From NCBI RefSeq assembly GCF_030323865.1, contig NZ_CP066362.1, positions 186,001-250,000 of the forward strand: DNA of 64,000 bases, read 5' to 3'. Shown piece by piece: positions 1 to 8,759 of this stretch; position 1 is the first letter of the stretch; every line of letters begins with the position of its first letter. The position numbers and the translations under genes were made by a program. The stretch is from Pseudarthrobacter defluvii (lineage in GTDB: Bacteria > Actinomycetota > Actinomycetes > Actinomycetales > Micrococcaceae). Under the pieces are notes generated by a model. It did no database searches and was not told the DNA's origin. It saw only the letters and a list, made by a program, of their open reading frames with translations.

Positions 1-1
1 C

Positions 2-919
2 CTCTTCCACAAGGGACTGATCGACGGCGTGGTGGAACCCGGCAACCTGGCCGACCTCGTGGGCCGGGCCCTGGACATCCTCTCCGCGAAGGAAGGCGCG
101 GCCGCAGCGGTGCCTGCCCCGCCCGAGACCCTAAATATCCGGCCTTCGACCGTTGATGCCTGGACGTCCATCGAGATCTCCCGGCAGCAGCGGCGGCCCG
201 ACCTGCGCCAGCTGCTGAAATTCGGCGCCGTCGACGCGCTGCCCTTGAACGGGACGGGGCAGGGGGAGAAGGACCCGGGGCTGCTGCTGGCCCTGGCCCG
301 CTTCGGCAGCCAGTCGTGCATCGTGCTGGGACACGCGCGGCCGTTGCGGAAGGACGCCGCCGGCATGGGGCCCGGTTCGCTGCGCGAGGCACGCCGGGGA
401 ATGAAGCTGGCGGAGGAGCTGCGCCTGCCCCTGCTCACCGTCATCGACACCGCGGGTGCGGCCCTGTCGCAGGAGGCGGAGGAAGGCGGGCTTGCGGGGG
501 AGATTGCGCGCTCGCTGCACGAACTGATCGGGCTGGGATCGCCTTCGGTCTCCGTGCTGCTTGGCCAGGGCGCCGGGGGAGGGGCCCTGGCCCTGCTGCC
601 GGCGGACCGGACCATTGCGGCCCAGCACAGCTGGCTTTCTCCACTGCCCCCCGAGGGCGCCAGTGCCATCGTTCACCGGACCACCGCGTTCGCGCCGGCC
701 ATGGCACAGGCGCAGGGCGTGAACGTCGCCGCCCTGTACGCAAACGGATTGGTGGACCACATCGTGGATGAACGCGGTGATGCCTCTTTGGAGCCACGCG
801 AGTTCTGCAGCCGGATGGCGCAGGCCATCGAGTACGAGCTGGCCTCCGTGGCGGGCGTTCCGGTTCCTGAACTGGTGGCCGACCGGGCCCGCAAGTTCGC
901 CAGCCTCGGTGCTCGCTGA
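2..919 (+). CDS. acetyl-CoA carboxylase carboxyltransferase, fused beta/alpha type (3' part)
   Basis: The reading frame is open from the window edge, so only the last 305 residues are present. The piece begins inside the end of the first (beta, AccD-like) lobe, with the typical GLIDGVVEPG segment. After a linker of about 40 residues comes an AccA-like lobe with a crotonase-fold core (a Gly-rich GQGAGGG turn after IGLGSPSVSVLL, around residue 190) and a SWLSPLPPEGA stretch matching the AccA C-terminal region. Both lobes in one chain point to the single-polypeptide carboxyltransferase that moves carboxybiotin CO2 to acetyl-CoA (or another acyl-CoA) to make malonyl-CoA for lipid synthesis. The exact acyl-CoA substrate cannot be told from this fragment. 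Confidence 0.85.
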   Translation, partial: LFHKGLIDGVVEPGNLADLVGRALDILSAKEGAAAAVPAPPETLNIRPSTVDAWTSIEISRQQRRPDLRQLLKFGAVDALPLNGTGQGEKDPGLLLALARFGSQSCIVLGHARPLRKDAAGMGPGSLREARRGMKLAEELRLPLLTVIDTAGAALSQEAEEGGLAGEIARSLHELIGLGSPSVSVLLGQGAGGGALALLPADRTIAAQHSWLSPLPPEGASAIVHRTTAFAPAMAQAQGVNVAALYANGLVDHIVDERGDASLEPREFCSRMAQAIEYELASVAGVPVPELVADRARKFASLGAR

Positions 920-936
920 CGCCTGGTCCGGAGTCG

Positions 937-964
937 GGAGGCGCCGGGGTTTCCCGGTGCCTCC
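937..964. terminator. intergenic hairpin, probable bidirectional terminator
   Basis: A 12-bp stem (GGAGGCGCCGGG with CCCGGTGCCTCC, one G-T pair) closes a GTTT loop. It lies between the convergent carboxyltransferase gene and the DHFR-like gene. There is no strong T-run, so termination is inferred from position and stem stability. Confidence 0.55.
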
Positions 965-994
965 TGCTCCGGCCCCATGCTCCAGCTGGCGTCC

Positions 995-1579
995 CTAATC
1001 AGGCCTGTCCGGGGTATACAAGGCCAGGAGGACGCCGGTGCTTGTATGCCCGGCTTCGATGAGCCGCAGCCGGGCCTTGGCGCCGCCGGCGAAAAGCTGT
1101 TGCCCGTTGCCCAGGACGACCGGGTGGATCATGAGCAGGTATTCGTCGATCTGCCCGGCCGCCATGAGCGCGCGGATCAGTACGCCGCTGCCCATGATCA
1201 CGAGATTGGAGGCGAAGCCTTCCCGAAGTTCCTTTACGGCCGCGGGAACGTCACTGTGCAAAAGGGTGGAGTTGGGCCATTCCAGCCTGGTTTCCGGGTC
1301 CCTTGAGGCGACGAACTTTGGCGTGTTGTTCAGGGCCTCCTTGAAGGGCCCGCCCTGGGCGTTCCATGACTCGAGGAGCTGCCCGTAGGTTCTATGCCCG
1401 AGCAGGAAGGCGTGGTCCGGGCCCATCCGTTCGCCCATCTTCTGCACCGTCGCCTGGTCGGCGTACGGCACCGCCCAGCCACCGTCGCTGAATCCGCCCC
1501 GCGTATCCTCATCCAGCCGGCCGGGACCCTGCATGACGCCGTCGAGCGTCACGTGGTTCATCACGATGACCCTGCCCAT
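995..1579 (-). CDS. dihydrofolate reductase / RibD C-terminal family protein
   Basis: 194 residues. The start MGRVIVMNHVTLDGV was chosen because homologues begin at this beta strand; the frame stays open upstream but without family features. The whole protein is one RibD-C/DHFR-like domain: the N-terminal NHVTLDGVMQGPG strand-loop, a central LLGHRTYGQLLESW helix, a nucleotide-contact VIMGSGVLIRALM segment near residue 125 and the closing HPVVLGNGQQLF strand. The family contains NAD(P)H-dependent reductases. Proteins of this size are usually stand-alone oxidoreductases of unknown substrate rather than true folate or riboflavin enzymes. It is transcribed towards the carboxyltransferase gene. 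Confidence 0.85.
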   Translation of the reverse strand: MGRVIVMNHVTLDGVMQGPGRLDEDTRGGFSDGGWAVPYADQATVQKMGERMGPDHAFLLGHRTYGQLLESWNAQGGPFKEALNNTPKFVASRDPETRLEWPNSTLLHSDVPAAVKELREGFASNLVIMGSGVLIRALMAAGQIDEYLLMIHPVVLGNGQQLFAGGAKARLRLIEAGHTSTGVLLALYTPDRPD

Positions 1580-1628
1580 CGCCGGCCGCCTTCCCTTGCC
1601 GGATAGCCTTTTGTATTGGCCGGTGCCT

Positions 1629-2081
1629 CTATCTGCGCTGCTGGACCCTGGACCGATGGGCGTTCCGGCGCAGCTGCAGGATCCTCGCGCCGCCCGCCAC
1701 TGCCACAAAGACAGCGCCGGTCACGGCGGCGATGAACAATGCCATGCCCAGCGGGACGGAACCTTCGAAGCCCAGGAACTTCACCAGGACCAGTTCCTGG
1801 TTCTGCAGGATGAAGATGATCAGCAGGATCAGCAGCACCAGGGCCGCCACCACGGCTGCCCAGATGACTCCGGTGCGCGTGACCTTGCGTTCCGGGGCGC
1901 CGCTGGCCCTGGGGGCGGGGGTGGTTGCGGTGGCAGGTGTTCCCGGCTCACCCGTTGAGTAGGACGGGGCGTTGCCGTAGGCTGCGCGGTCTGCCGCCGG
2001 CCGGGCTGCGTTTGAAGCCGAAGTGCCCGTGTCCGTTTCCGGCTGGCGGTCCGGCCCCGGAGTGTACTGTCCTGCGCTCAT
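1629..2081 (-). CDS. LapA-domain (DUF1049) membrane protein
   Basis: 150 residues. The start MSAGQYTPG follows a GGGGA ribosome site; an in-frame ATG ten codons upstream lies inside a palindrome and lacks one. Residues 1-75 are a Pro/Ala/Thr-rich, probably disordered cytoplasmic tail. After it come two hydrophobic helices (about 80-105 and 115-140) separated by QNQELVLVKFLGFEGSVPLG, the conserved LapA-domain loop. In proteobacteria LapA takes part in lipopolysaccharide assembly; here, in a Gram-positive, only membrane location and the fold can be claimed. Two palindromes lie just upstream (2104-2129). Confidence 0.8.
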   Translation of the reverse strand: MSAGQYTPGPDRQPETDTGTSASNAARPAADRAAYGNAPSYSTGEPGTPATATTPAPRASGAPERKVTRTGVIWAAVVAALVLLILLIIFILQNQELVLVKFLGFEGSVPLGMALFIAAVTGAVFVAVAGGARILQLRRNAHRSRVQQRR

Positions 2082-2103
2082 GCTCGTCCCCTTTCCCAGA
2101 ATG

Positions 2104-2129
2104 CTAAGCATGCTTATGGTTCAACCATA
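2104..2129. promoter_or_regulatory. two abutting palindromes upstream of the LapA-domain gene
   Basis: TAAGCATGCTTA (2105-2116) is a perfect palindrome, inside the longer CTAAGC-AT-GCTTA match. It is followed at once by TATGGTT-C-AACCATA (2115-2129), also perfect. They end 23 bp before the LapA-domain start codon, in promoter or operator position. The first resembles the palindrome in the catalase control region (14746-14761) and a degenerate site upstream of the PfpI gene (37253-37267). The binding protein is unknown. Confidence 0.5.
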
Positions 2130-2283
2130 GACGGCCTGGTGGGACAGCACAACGACCGGCCCGCCTCGCCTGATTCCGGGTGCTGCTTGATTTATGGACA
2201 GGCCGCGGGGAACGTGGCGGAAGGGCCCTCCACGAGAACCCTTCCGTTCATTCCTGACTTCTGCCCGGGTGATTGCCCGGACG

Positions 2284-2502
2284 TCAGACCCTCTCCCTGC
2301 TCCGTTGGTCCTTGTCGGCTTCGGCGGAGGGGGTGCGCGGCGCAGGCGTCCTGCGCCAGTTGGGGAAGGCCCAGAACGTGAAATTCTGTGCCTTGACCGG
2401 CTCCTCCGGAGGTTCCGCAGGGGTTGCCGGTTCCGCTTCAGGGCGACGCTGGGTTTCCTTCCTTACGCCCCACCCGAAGTCCTTGCTCGATGCGTAGCAC
2501 AT
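2284..2502 (-). CDS. small conserved actinobacterial protein (MCYASSKDFGW type)
   Basis: 72 residues. The ATG start is fixed by a strong AAGGAGG six bases upstream; a GTG one codon earlier is too close to that site. The N-terminus MCYASSKDFGWGVRKE and the C-terminal motif NFTFWAFPNWRR are separated by a Pro/Glu-rich linker. From memory, this arrangement of a Cys-Tyr start, a basic patch and an aromatic FWAF box recurs in Micrococcaceae and Streptomyces orphan proteins. No enzymatic motif or membrane segment is visible. It stands alone, so its function cannot be inferred. Confidence 0.75.
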   Translation of the reverse strand: MCYASSKDFGWGVRKETQRRPEAEPATPAEPPEEPVKAQNFTFWAFPNWRRTPAPRTPSAEADKDQRSRERV

Positions 2503-2580
2503 CACAGACCTCCTTAGGTGACTGCCCTTTAATCGTCCTCCTGGCGGGCGCGGGAGTCGAGAGAGCAGCGCCGGAAGCTG

Positions 2581-2808
2581 TCAGTCTCTGCTGGACACCA
2601 CGTCCTGCGCCTCCTGGGGGCGGTGGAACTCGCAGGGCCCCTGATGGCGGAGGGGGAGGAGGCAGGTCCGGCCCGTGGGCAGGTGGACCAGTGCGCAGCG
2701 GCCGGCCATGGCCAGGTCCTCCCTGACGTTGGAATTGCTCAGGTCCGGCCGTTCGCCGTCGACGGTCTCTGTGGGTCCGGCGCTCGCCGCAGCTTGTTCA
2801 GCGTTCAT
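2581..2808 (-). CDS. small hypothetical protein with CALVHLPTGRTCLLP / CEF motif
   Basis: 75 residues, started by ATG with GAGGAG ten bases upstream. The N-terminal half is acidic and low in structure. The C-terminal half carries three cysteines and a histidine in the order C-A-L-V-H, C-L-L-P, C-E-F, which could form a small metal-binding knuckle. This block recurs in Arthrobacter orphan proteins as far as I recall, but no function is known. It lies between the small MCYASS protein and the amidase, all on the minus strand, with separate ribosome sites and gaps over 75 bp. Confidence 0.7.
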   Translation of the reverse strand: MNAEQAAASAGPTETVDGERPDLSNSNVREDLAMAGRCALVHLPTGRTCLLPLRHQGPCEFHRPQEAQDVVSSRD

Positions 2809-2957
2809 GGTGGGGCAACTCCTCGTCGGGGGAGGGCGGATGGAGACTGCTGAATCGTGCCTTTCCAGTGTGCGCGGCCAGGGTTACCAGCGGGTTAAGG
2901 GGGCGTTAGGTTCAGGTCAACAGCCTTGCCGGCCAGCCTCCCAATAAGGCGGCTTTC

Positions 2958-4364
2958 CTAATAGCCCAGGTGGTGCGCCACCTGCAGGAGGAGGGCTTCC
3001 GAGCCCATGGGACCCACCAGCTGGATCCCCATGGGCAGCCCGCTACCGGCGGTTCCTCCCGTCCAGAGCACGGGAAGGGTGATGGCCGGCAGTCCGCACA
3101 CGTTCACCATGGAGGACCATGGCGCATATTCGCACTGTTTCCGGTAGTCGCCGTCGGCATCCCCGGGCCAATCAGCGGCCGGCCAGCGGTCGCTTCCGTG
3201 GGATGTGCCGGTAAACCAGCCCACGGGCCGCGGCGTCTGCGCCAGCGTGGGCATCAGCATCAGGTCCCACTGGGCGTACTGCGCCACAGTGTCATGCTGG
3301 AACTGCCGCAGGAAGGCAAGCGCCTCGGCGAGCTTGGCGGGGCTGCGCTGCTGGGCCCGCCGCCGGAAGGTCCTGGTCAGGGGCGCCAGTAAAGCCTCCC
3401 GGGTGGGGCTGATCCTGGCCGCACCCACCCCCGCGGTCCAGGCCGTGGTGAAAGCGTCCGGGTAGCGGTTGTCGTAGCGGATGGCGGCATCACCAAGAAC
3501 GTGGCCGGCCTGCTCCAGGAGGGTAACGCCTGCGAGGAGCGCGTCCAGGGCCTCCTGCTCCACGGTGAAGGGGAAAGTGCTTGACCACGGGCTGTCCTGC
3601 GTGATCCCAATCCGCAGCCGCGGCGGCTCCTGTTGCAGTGCCCTGAGGTAGTCGTGCCCCGGTGCCAGGACGTCCATCATCAGTGCCGCGTCCTTTGAGG
3701 TCCGGGCGAGGGGGCCGGGAACCACCAGCCGGGCGGGATCGCCCGCGCTTTCTCCGGCCGTCACGAGGCCCCGGCCCGGCTTCAACCCCACGAGGCCGCA
3801 AGCGGCTGCCGGAATCCTGACGGACCCGCCGCCGTCGGTCCCTGGGGCGAAAGGCAGCAACCCTGCCGCCACCGCAGCGGCGCTGCCGCCGGAGGATCCT
3901 CCGGAACTCCTGCTGGGTGCGTGGGGATTGCGCGACGGCGGTGCGATGCGGTTTTCGCTGTACGCAGTCAGTCCGAATTCGGGCACCTGCGTCTTGCCCA
4001 GCGTGGTCACGCCGGCGTCCTTGAAGAGGGCCACCAGCGGGCTGTCGACGGGAACGGGTTTGTGCTCCAGCGCGGCGCTGCCGTGCGTGGTCACCACGCC
4101 CGCGACGTCCGTGAGGTCCTTGAAGGCAAGCGGCATGCCGTGCAGCATCGGCAGGTCCCCGGCGTCGGTGCTTGCGTACCGGGCATCCGCCGCACGGGCC
4201 TCCTCCAGGGCCTGGTCCGCAGTCACGGTGATGAAGGCGCCCAGGAGGGGGTTCTGCTGTTCAGTCCGCGCCAGGAAATGGGTGGCTGCTTCCACTGCAG
4301 ACACCGTTCCGCTCCGCAGGAGCCCGCGCAGGACCAGTGCCGGGAGTTCGTGGAGTTCAGCCAT
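2958..4364 (-). CDS. amidase (amidase-signature family)
   Basis: 468 residues, the normal size for a single-domain amidase-signature enzyme that hydrolyses amide bonds. The Ser-cisSer-Lys triad is visible: Lys82 in LAFKDLTDVAG, the Gly/Ser-rich GGSSGGS at 155-161, and nucleophile Ser181 in DGGGSVRIPA. The start MAELHELPAL matches the usual family N-terminus but has no ribosome site of its own. A 33-codon leader ORF with a strong site ends across this start (TGA inside ATGGCTGA), so translation is probably coupled. The substrate is unknown; relatives include indoleacetamide hydrolases, aryl amidases and GatA-like proteins. No GatB or GatC lies nearby, so a tRNA role is unlikely. Confidence 0.85.
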   Translation of the reverse strand: MAELHELPALVLRGLLRSGTVSAVEAATHFLARTEQQNPLLGAFITVTADQALEEARAADARYASTDAGDLPMLHGMPLAFKDLTDVAGVVTTHGSAALEHKPVPVDSPLVALFKDAGVTTLGKTQVPEFGLTAYSENRIAPPSRNPHAPSRSSGGSSGGSAAAVAAGLLPFAPGTDGGGSVRIPAAACGLVGLKPGRGLVTAGESAGDPARLVVPGPLARTSKDAALMMDVLAPGHDYLRALQQEPPRLRIGITQDSPWSSTFPFTVEQEALDALLAGVTLLEQAGHVLGDAAIRYDNRYPDAFTTAWTAGVGAARISPTREALLAPLTRTFRRRAQQRSPAKLAEALAFLRQFQHDTVAQYAQWDLMLMPTLAQTPRPVGWFTGTSHGSDRWPAADWPGDADGDYRKQCEYAPWSSMVNVCGLPAITLPVLWTGGTAGSGLPMGIQLVGPMGSEALLLQVAHHLGY

Positions 4365-4458
4365 GTAAACGCGCGACCGCTTGTGGCCTGGCCGCCGGTT
4401 CCGTGCTGCGGCCGGGGCCTGCCGGTGCCCCGGTGTGGGCAGCGATCTTTTGGGACAT
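4357..4458 (-). CDS. 33-residue leader ORF coupled to the amidase
   Basis: This ORF is too short for ordinary gene finders. ATG is preceded by AAGGAGG six bases upstream, the best ribosome site in the area. It encodes a Pro/Ala/Arg-rich 33-residue peptide beginning MSQKIAAHTG. Its TGA stop (4357-4359) lies within the first codons of the amidase (ATG at 4362-4364), an 8-nt overlap typical of termination-reinitiation. It may be a translational-coupling leader. Less likely, it is the original amidase N-terminus displaced by a frameshift; the amidase frame already starts where homologues do. Confidence 0.5.
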   Translation of the reverse strand: MSQKIAAHTGAPAGPGRSTEPAARPQAVARLHG

Positions 4459-4575
4459 GCAAACCTCCTTGGGTTCAACCAGCCTAACCCGCGGCTTTTC
4501 CGGCCCCTTCGGGGTACCAAGGGGCGGAAGGGCTAGGCTTAAAGCGAACTCTGATCCCGCCAAGACAGGACTCCG

Positions 4576-4902
4576 ATGAGCGATTTCGATACCGTCCCCG
4601 TCCACGACGTTCCCGCCGACGCAGTGATCCTGGACGTCCGGGAAGACTACGAGTGGGTTGCAGGGCACGCCGACGGCGCACTCCACATCCCCATGGACCA
4701 GATCCCGGCCCGGCTCGGGGAACTCGATCCGGATGAGGACCTCTACGTCATTTGCCGCACGGGCGGGCGGTCCTTCCGCGTTGCCCAGTGGCTTACCGGC
4801 CAGGACTACACCGCCATTAACGTCTCCGGCGGCATGGACCAGTGGCTGGAATCCGGCAAGCCCCTGGTCTCGGACAACGGACTTAAGCCGCTGGTCCTTT
4901 AG
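4576..4902 (+). CDS. rhodanese-like domain protein
   Basis: 108 residues, a single rhodanese module. It opens with VILDVREDYEWVAGHADGALHIPMDQIP and has the active loop ICRTGGRS near residues 60-67, where the Cys would carry a persulfide. Single-domain rhodaneses act in sulfur transfer or cyanide detoxification; the acceptor is not evident. The stop codon shares its last base with the GTG start of pheA (TAGTG), so the two are translated as a unit. I see no biochemical link between them. Confidence 0.9.
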   Translation: MSDFDTVPVHDVPADAVILDVREDYEWVAGHADGALHIPMDQIPARLGELDPDEDLYVICRTGGRSFRVAQWLTGQDYTAINVSGGMDQWLESGKPLVSDNGLKPLVL

Positions 4903-5882
4903 TGCCCGGCAGCTCCCGAACCTACGCCTTCCTGGGCCCGGAAGGCACCTTCACCGAGGCTGCCCTCCTGCAGGTGCCGGACGCGCTCCAGGCCGTCAGG
5001 GTCCCGGCCTCGAACGTCAACGCAGCTCTCGACCGGGTGCGCGACGGATCAGCAGACGCCGCCATGGTCCCCATCGAGAACTCGGTTGAGGGCGGAGTTA
5101 CCGCCACCTTGGATGCAATCGCCTCCGGCGAGGAACTGCGCATCATCCGCGAGGTCCTGGTTCCCATCAGCTTTGTCCTGGTAGCCCGGCCCGGCATAGG
5201 GCTGGAAGAGGTGCGGCGGGTTTCGACCCATGGCCATGCCTGGGCCCAGTGCCGGTTGTGGGTGGATAAGCACATACCTGAAGCGGAATATGTGCCTGGC
5301 TCATCAACTGCTGCGGCCGCACTCGGATTGCTGGAACAGGACTGCACCTACGACGCCGCAATCTGCGCCCCGCTCGTGGCCCGGGAGCACCCGGAGCTGT
5401 CAGTGCTGGGAGAGGACATTGGCGACAATCCCGGAGCCGTGACGCGCTTCATCCTGGTCAGCCGGCCCGGTGCGCTCCCGGCGCGTACCGGAGCGGACAA
5501 GACGACGGTTGTGGTCCCGCTTCCGGAGGACCGCCCGGGCGCGTTGATGGAGATCCTGGACCAGTTCGCCAGCCGCGGCGTCAACCTCAGCCGGATTGAG
5601 TCCCGGCCCACGGGGCAGTACCTGGGCCACTACTTCTTCAGTATCGACGCCGACGGCCACGCCGGGGAAGCGCGGGTGGGGGATGCGCTCGCCGGGCTGC
5701 ACCGCATCAGCCCGGGAACCCGCTTCCTGGGCTCATACCCCAGGGCCGATAAGCAGGTGACGCCGGTCGCTGCTCACACCTCCGATGCAGCCTTTTCGGC
5801 GGCGAATACCTGGGTCCAATCAATACTCGGCGCGGAATCCGTCGCAGGTGAAAGCGGTTCCGAAGCTTCGCGCACAGCGTAG
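4902..5882 (+). CDS. pheA: prephenate dehydratase
   Basis: 326 residues, a stand-alone prephenate dehydratase converting prephenate to phenylpyruvate in phenylalanine synthesis. The catalytic domain runs from YAFLGPEGTFTEAAL (8-22) to the TRF signature at 181-183 (GAVTRFILV). An ACT regulatory domain at about 200-280 carries the ESRP phenylalanine-binding motif at 233-236, which predicts feedback inhibition. The last 45 residues are a variable tail. GTG is the start: it overlaps the rhodanese stop and precedes the conserved first strand by a few residues. Confidence 0.95.
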   Translation: MPGSSRTYAFLGPEGTFTEAALLQVPDALQAVRVPASNVNAALDRVRDGSADAAMVPIENSVEGGVTATLDAIASGEELRIIREVLVPISFVLVARPGIGLEEVRRVSTHGHAWAQCRLWVDKHIPEAEYVPGSSTAAAALGLLEQDCTYDAAICAPLVAREHPELSVLGEDIGDNPGAVTRFILVSRPGALPARTGADKTTVVVPLPEDRPGALMEILDQFASRGVNLSRIESRPTGQYLGHYFFSIDADGHAGEARVGDALAGLHRISPGTRFLGSYPRADKQVTPVAAHTSDAAFSAANTWVQSILGAESVAGESGSEASRTA

Positions 5883-5976
5883 GCAAATGCCTCTCGAAGT
5901 ACTTCCGCGGGCTGTGGTCAATGCGTATGCTTGCCTGATCCACACGGGGTATGGCCCCTGATGAAGGGAGCGGGTC

Positions 5977-6201
5977 ATGACCAGCAGCAATGACAACGAC
6001 GGCCAGGGGATGATCGTCAACCCCAAGCCTGCGGCGGACAACCAGGATTGGGACGGGGACGACGCAGACCGCGCCGACCGCCTGCGCTTCGAAGAGGAGC
6101 AGGCCATGATCCGCGAACAGTCCGAAGCACATGCCGCTGCCAAGGAAGCCCCTGCCGCTGGCAAACAAGGCGCTCAGGCGGAGAAGGAATCCGGGGCCTG
6201 A
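5977..6201 (+). CDS. small acidic hypothetical protein
   Basis: 74 residues with GGGAG seven to eight bases before ATG. It is rich in Asp, Glu, Ala and Lys, has no hydrophobic segment, and contains a likely helix around RLRFEEEQAMIREQSEAHAA. It lies between pheA and a convergent lipid-kinase gene. No domain is recognised. Composition and a good ribosome site support a real, probably cytosolic and partly disordered, protein. Confidence 0.6.
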   Translation: MTSSNDNDGQGMIVNPKPAADNQDWDGDDADRADRLRFEEEQAMIREQSEAHAAAKEAPAAGKQGAQAEKESGA

Positions 6202-6265
6202 CCGCGGCCGTATCACGGCCCCGCGTCATTCCGGCGTTCCACCACGGCGCCGCTTTTGCCGTCTG

Positions 6266-7345
6266 TTACCGCGCGGTTGCCCCACTGACCTGTACCTGCC
6301 CCTTCACCCGGACCAGGAGCGACCGGGGCTCCACCTGAACCGTAAGCTGCGTCGCTTCCCCGGACGTGTCGCCGTCGAGCTGTGTAGGCATCGGCTCGGG
6401 GCACTTGATGACCACCCTGGTTGACCGGTACACGGTCATGATGGGCAGCTTTCCGCTGTGCTTGAACATGATTTTCACGTACATCAGGAGCCAGCCGATG
6501 GCGCTGCGCGGGCTCATGACCACCACGTCCAGCATGCCGTCGTCGATCATGGCCTGCGGGATGAAATCGATGCCACCCGGCACCAGGCCGCAGTTGGCGA
6601 ACAGCACGCTGCGGATGTTACGGATCTGCTCGGGGCTTCCGTCCAGGGCGATGGAGACCTTCTTGCGCCGGCCCGGGAGGTGCCGCACGCCGGCCTCCGT
6701 GTATGCCAGCCAGCCCACGGCCTTCTTCAGCCCCGCGTTGGTGTCGGCCAGGACCTCGGCATCCATGCCGATGCCCGCGATGACCAGGAACACGTGCTCG
6801 GAGTAGTGCCCGGTCCGCGAGTTCTCAATAGCCATCCGGGCGGTGTCGATATAGCGCTGGCGGCCGAAAAGGGCTGTCTGGACGTTGCCGTGAAGGTCGT
6901 TCACATCGAGGTCCACGTTGCGTGCCAGCAGGTTGCCGGTGCCCAGGGGAATCAGGCCCATGGCAACATCGGTGCGTGCGAGGGCCTCGGCCACGACGCG
7001 TACCGTTCCGTCCCCGCCGCCCACCAGGACGACGTCGGGCTTCCCTGCCAGGGCGGCCTGCATCTGGGAGAAGCCGGGGTCCTCCGCCGTCGTCTCGAAA
7101 AAGACCGGCTCGTCCCACCCCGCGGCAAGGCAGGCTCTTTGAATCATTTCCCTGGCTTCCCCGGCCCGCCCCTTGACGGGGTTCAGGACTACTGCCACGC
7201 GCTGCTGCGCCAGCCCGGAGTCATAGGCCTCGCCGGCCACGGTACTGCGAACGTGCAGCGCCTTGAGGCGACGCACCCCCCACCAGCTGGAGGTGGCGAA
7301 GGCAAGCGCCACCGCAATCAGCAGGTAGAGAATCCAGTCGCTCAT
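6266..7345 (-). CDS. diacylglycerol kinase family lipid kinase
   Basis: 359 residues beginning MSDWILYLLIAVAL, a single N-terminal membrane anchor (4-20). The catalytic domain follows: the VVLNPVKGRAG strand-turn (52-62), the ATP-binding GGGDGTVR loop (109-116), and LIPLGTGNLLARN. A C-terminal beta-sandwich domain (GIGMDAEVLADTN, then NCGLVPGGIDFIPQA and DDGMLDVVV) matches the YegS/DgkB-type fold. Such enzymes phosphorylate diacylglycerol, sphingoid bases or other membrane lipids; the substrate here is unknown. It is transcribed divergently from serS, with 88 bp between the starts. Confidence 0.88.
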   Translation of the reverse strand: MSDWILYLLIAVALAFATSSWWGVRRLKALHVRSTVAGEAYDSGLAQQRVAVVLNPVKGRAGEAREMIQRACLAAGWDEPVFFETTAEDPGFSQMQAALAGKPDVVLVGGGDGTVRVVAEALARTDVAMGLIPLGTGNLLARNVDLDVNDLHGNVQTALFGRQRYIDTARMAIENSRTGHYSEHVFLVIAGIGMDAEVLADTNAGLKKAVGWLAYTEAGVRHLPGRRKKVSIALDGSPEQIRNIRSVLFANCGLVPGGIDFIPQAMIDDGMLDVVVMSPRSAIGWLLMYVKIMFKHSGKLPIMTVYRSTRVVIKCPEPMPTQLDGDTSGEATQLTVQVEPRSLLVRVKGQVQVSGATAR

Positions 7346-7433
7346 GGTGTTCCAACAGTAGCCCGGCACGCGGCGGGAGGGGGCACGGAGACGTACGCCC
7401 GCCGTCGTGCGGTGAATTGGATACCCTTGTCAG

Positions 7434-8714
7434 GTGATCGACGTAAAAGACCTCAGCGAAAACCCTGACAAGTACCGTGCCAGCCAGCGCGCCCGCGGCG
7501 CGGACGAATCAGTGGTGGACGCGATCATCTCCGCGAACTCCGCCCGCCGCGAAGCCCTGCTCCGCTTCGAGAACCTCCGCGCCGAGCAGAACGTGTTCGG
7601 CAAGAAGGTGGCGAAGGCCAAGGGCGAGGAGAAGCAGGCCCTGCTGGCCGAGGTCAAGGAGCTGGCCAACTCGGTCAAGGCAGCCTCCGGAGAAGCCGAT
7701 GCCGCGCAGACCAAGCAGGAAGAACTGCTCCGCACCATCCCCAACCTCGTCGAGGACGGCGTTCCCGAGGGTGGCGAGGACGACTACGTGGTGGTCAAGA
7801 CCGTCGGCACGCCGCGCGAATTCCCGGACTTCGAACCGCGCGACCACCTGGAGATCGGCGAGCTGCTCGGCGCGATCGACATGGAACGCGGTGCCAAGGT
7901 TTCCGGTGCCCGCTTCTACTTCCTGAAGGGCGTTGGAGCGCGGCTTGAGATGGCGCTGCTTCAGATGGCTATGGACCAGGCGATCGAAGCCGGCTTCGTT
8001 CCCATGATCACGCCCACCCTGGTGCGTCCGGAGACCATGCAGGGTACCGGCTTCGATGTAAAACACGACGCCGAGATCTACCGTCTCGCCGAAGACGACC
8101 TTTACCTTGTGGGCACCTCGGAGGTGGCGCTGGCCGGGTACCACGCCGATGAGATCCTGGACTTCTCCGCCGGACCCATCCGCTACGCCGGCCAGAGCTC
8201 CTGCTACCGCCGCGAAGCCGGTTCACACGGCAAGGACACCCGCGGCATCATCCGCGTACACCAGTTCAACAAGGTGGAGATGTTCATCTACACCACGGTT
8301 GAGGAGGCCGCAGCGGAACACCAGCGGCTGCTGGCCTGGGAAGAGGAGATGCTGGCCAAGTGCGAGCTGCCCTACCGGGTGATCGACACCGCCGCCGGCG
8401 ACCTCGGCATGTCCGCGGCGCGCAAGTTCGACTGCGAAGCCTGGGTTCCCACGCAGGGCGCCTACCGCGAGCTGACCTCCACCTCCAACTGCACAACCTT
8501 CCAGGCACGCCGCCTGAACATCCGTGAACGCATCGTCAATGCGGAGGGGGTCTCCAAGGGCACCCGCGCCGTGGCCACCCTCAACGGAACCCTGGCCACC
8601 ACGCGCTGGATCGTGGCCCTGCTGGAGCACCACCAGAACGCGGACGGCTCGGTCAACGTTCCCAAGGCGCTGCAGAAGTACCTGGGCGGCCTCGAGGTCC
8701 TGCCGGTCCTGTAG
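7434..8714 (+). CDS. serS: seryl-tRNA synthetase
   Basis: 426 residues, normal for bacterial SerRS. Residues 1-105 form the N-terminal coiled-coil arm that contacts the tRNA long variable arm. The class II catalytic core follows: motif 1 around [21 protein letters not shown], motif 2 with HQFNKVEMF, and motif 3 near [15 protein letters not shown]. It charges tRNA-Ser with serine. The start is GTG ([14 protein letters not shown]), the usual SerRS opening. A strong hairpin follows 45 bases after the stop. Confidence 0.97.
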   Translation: MIDVKDLSENPDKYRASQRARGADESVVDAIISANSARREALLRFENLRAEQNVFGKKVAKAKGEEKQALLAEVKELANSVKAASGEADAAQTKQEELLRTIPNLVEDGVPEGGEDDYVVVKTVGTPREFPDFEPRDHLEIGELLGAIDMERGAKVSGARFYFLKGVGARLEMALLQMAMDQAIEAGFVPMITPTLVRPETMQGTGFDVKHDAEIYRLAEDDLYLVGTSEVALAGYHADEILDFSAGPIRYAGQSSCYRREAGSHGKDTRGIIRVHQFNKVEMFIYTTVEEAAAEHQRLLAWEEEMLAKCELPYRVIDTAAGDLGMSAARKFDCEAWVPTQGAYRELTSTSNCTTFQARRLNIRERIVNAEGVSKGTRAVATLNGTLATTRWIVALLEHHQNADGSVNVPKALQKYLGGLEVLPVL

Positions 8715-8759
8715 GGGTCTCTTCTTCGCGCGCACCCGCAACTGGGCGGTGCACCCTTG

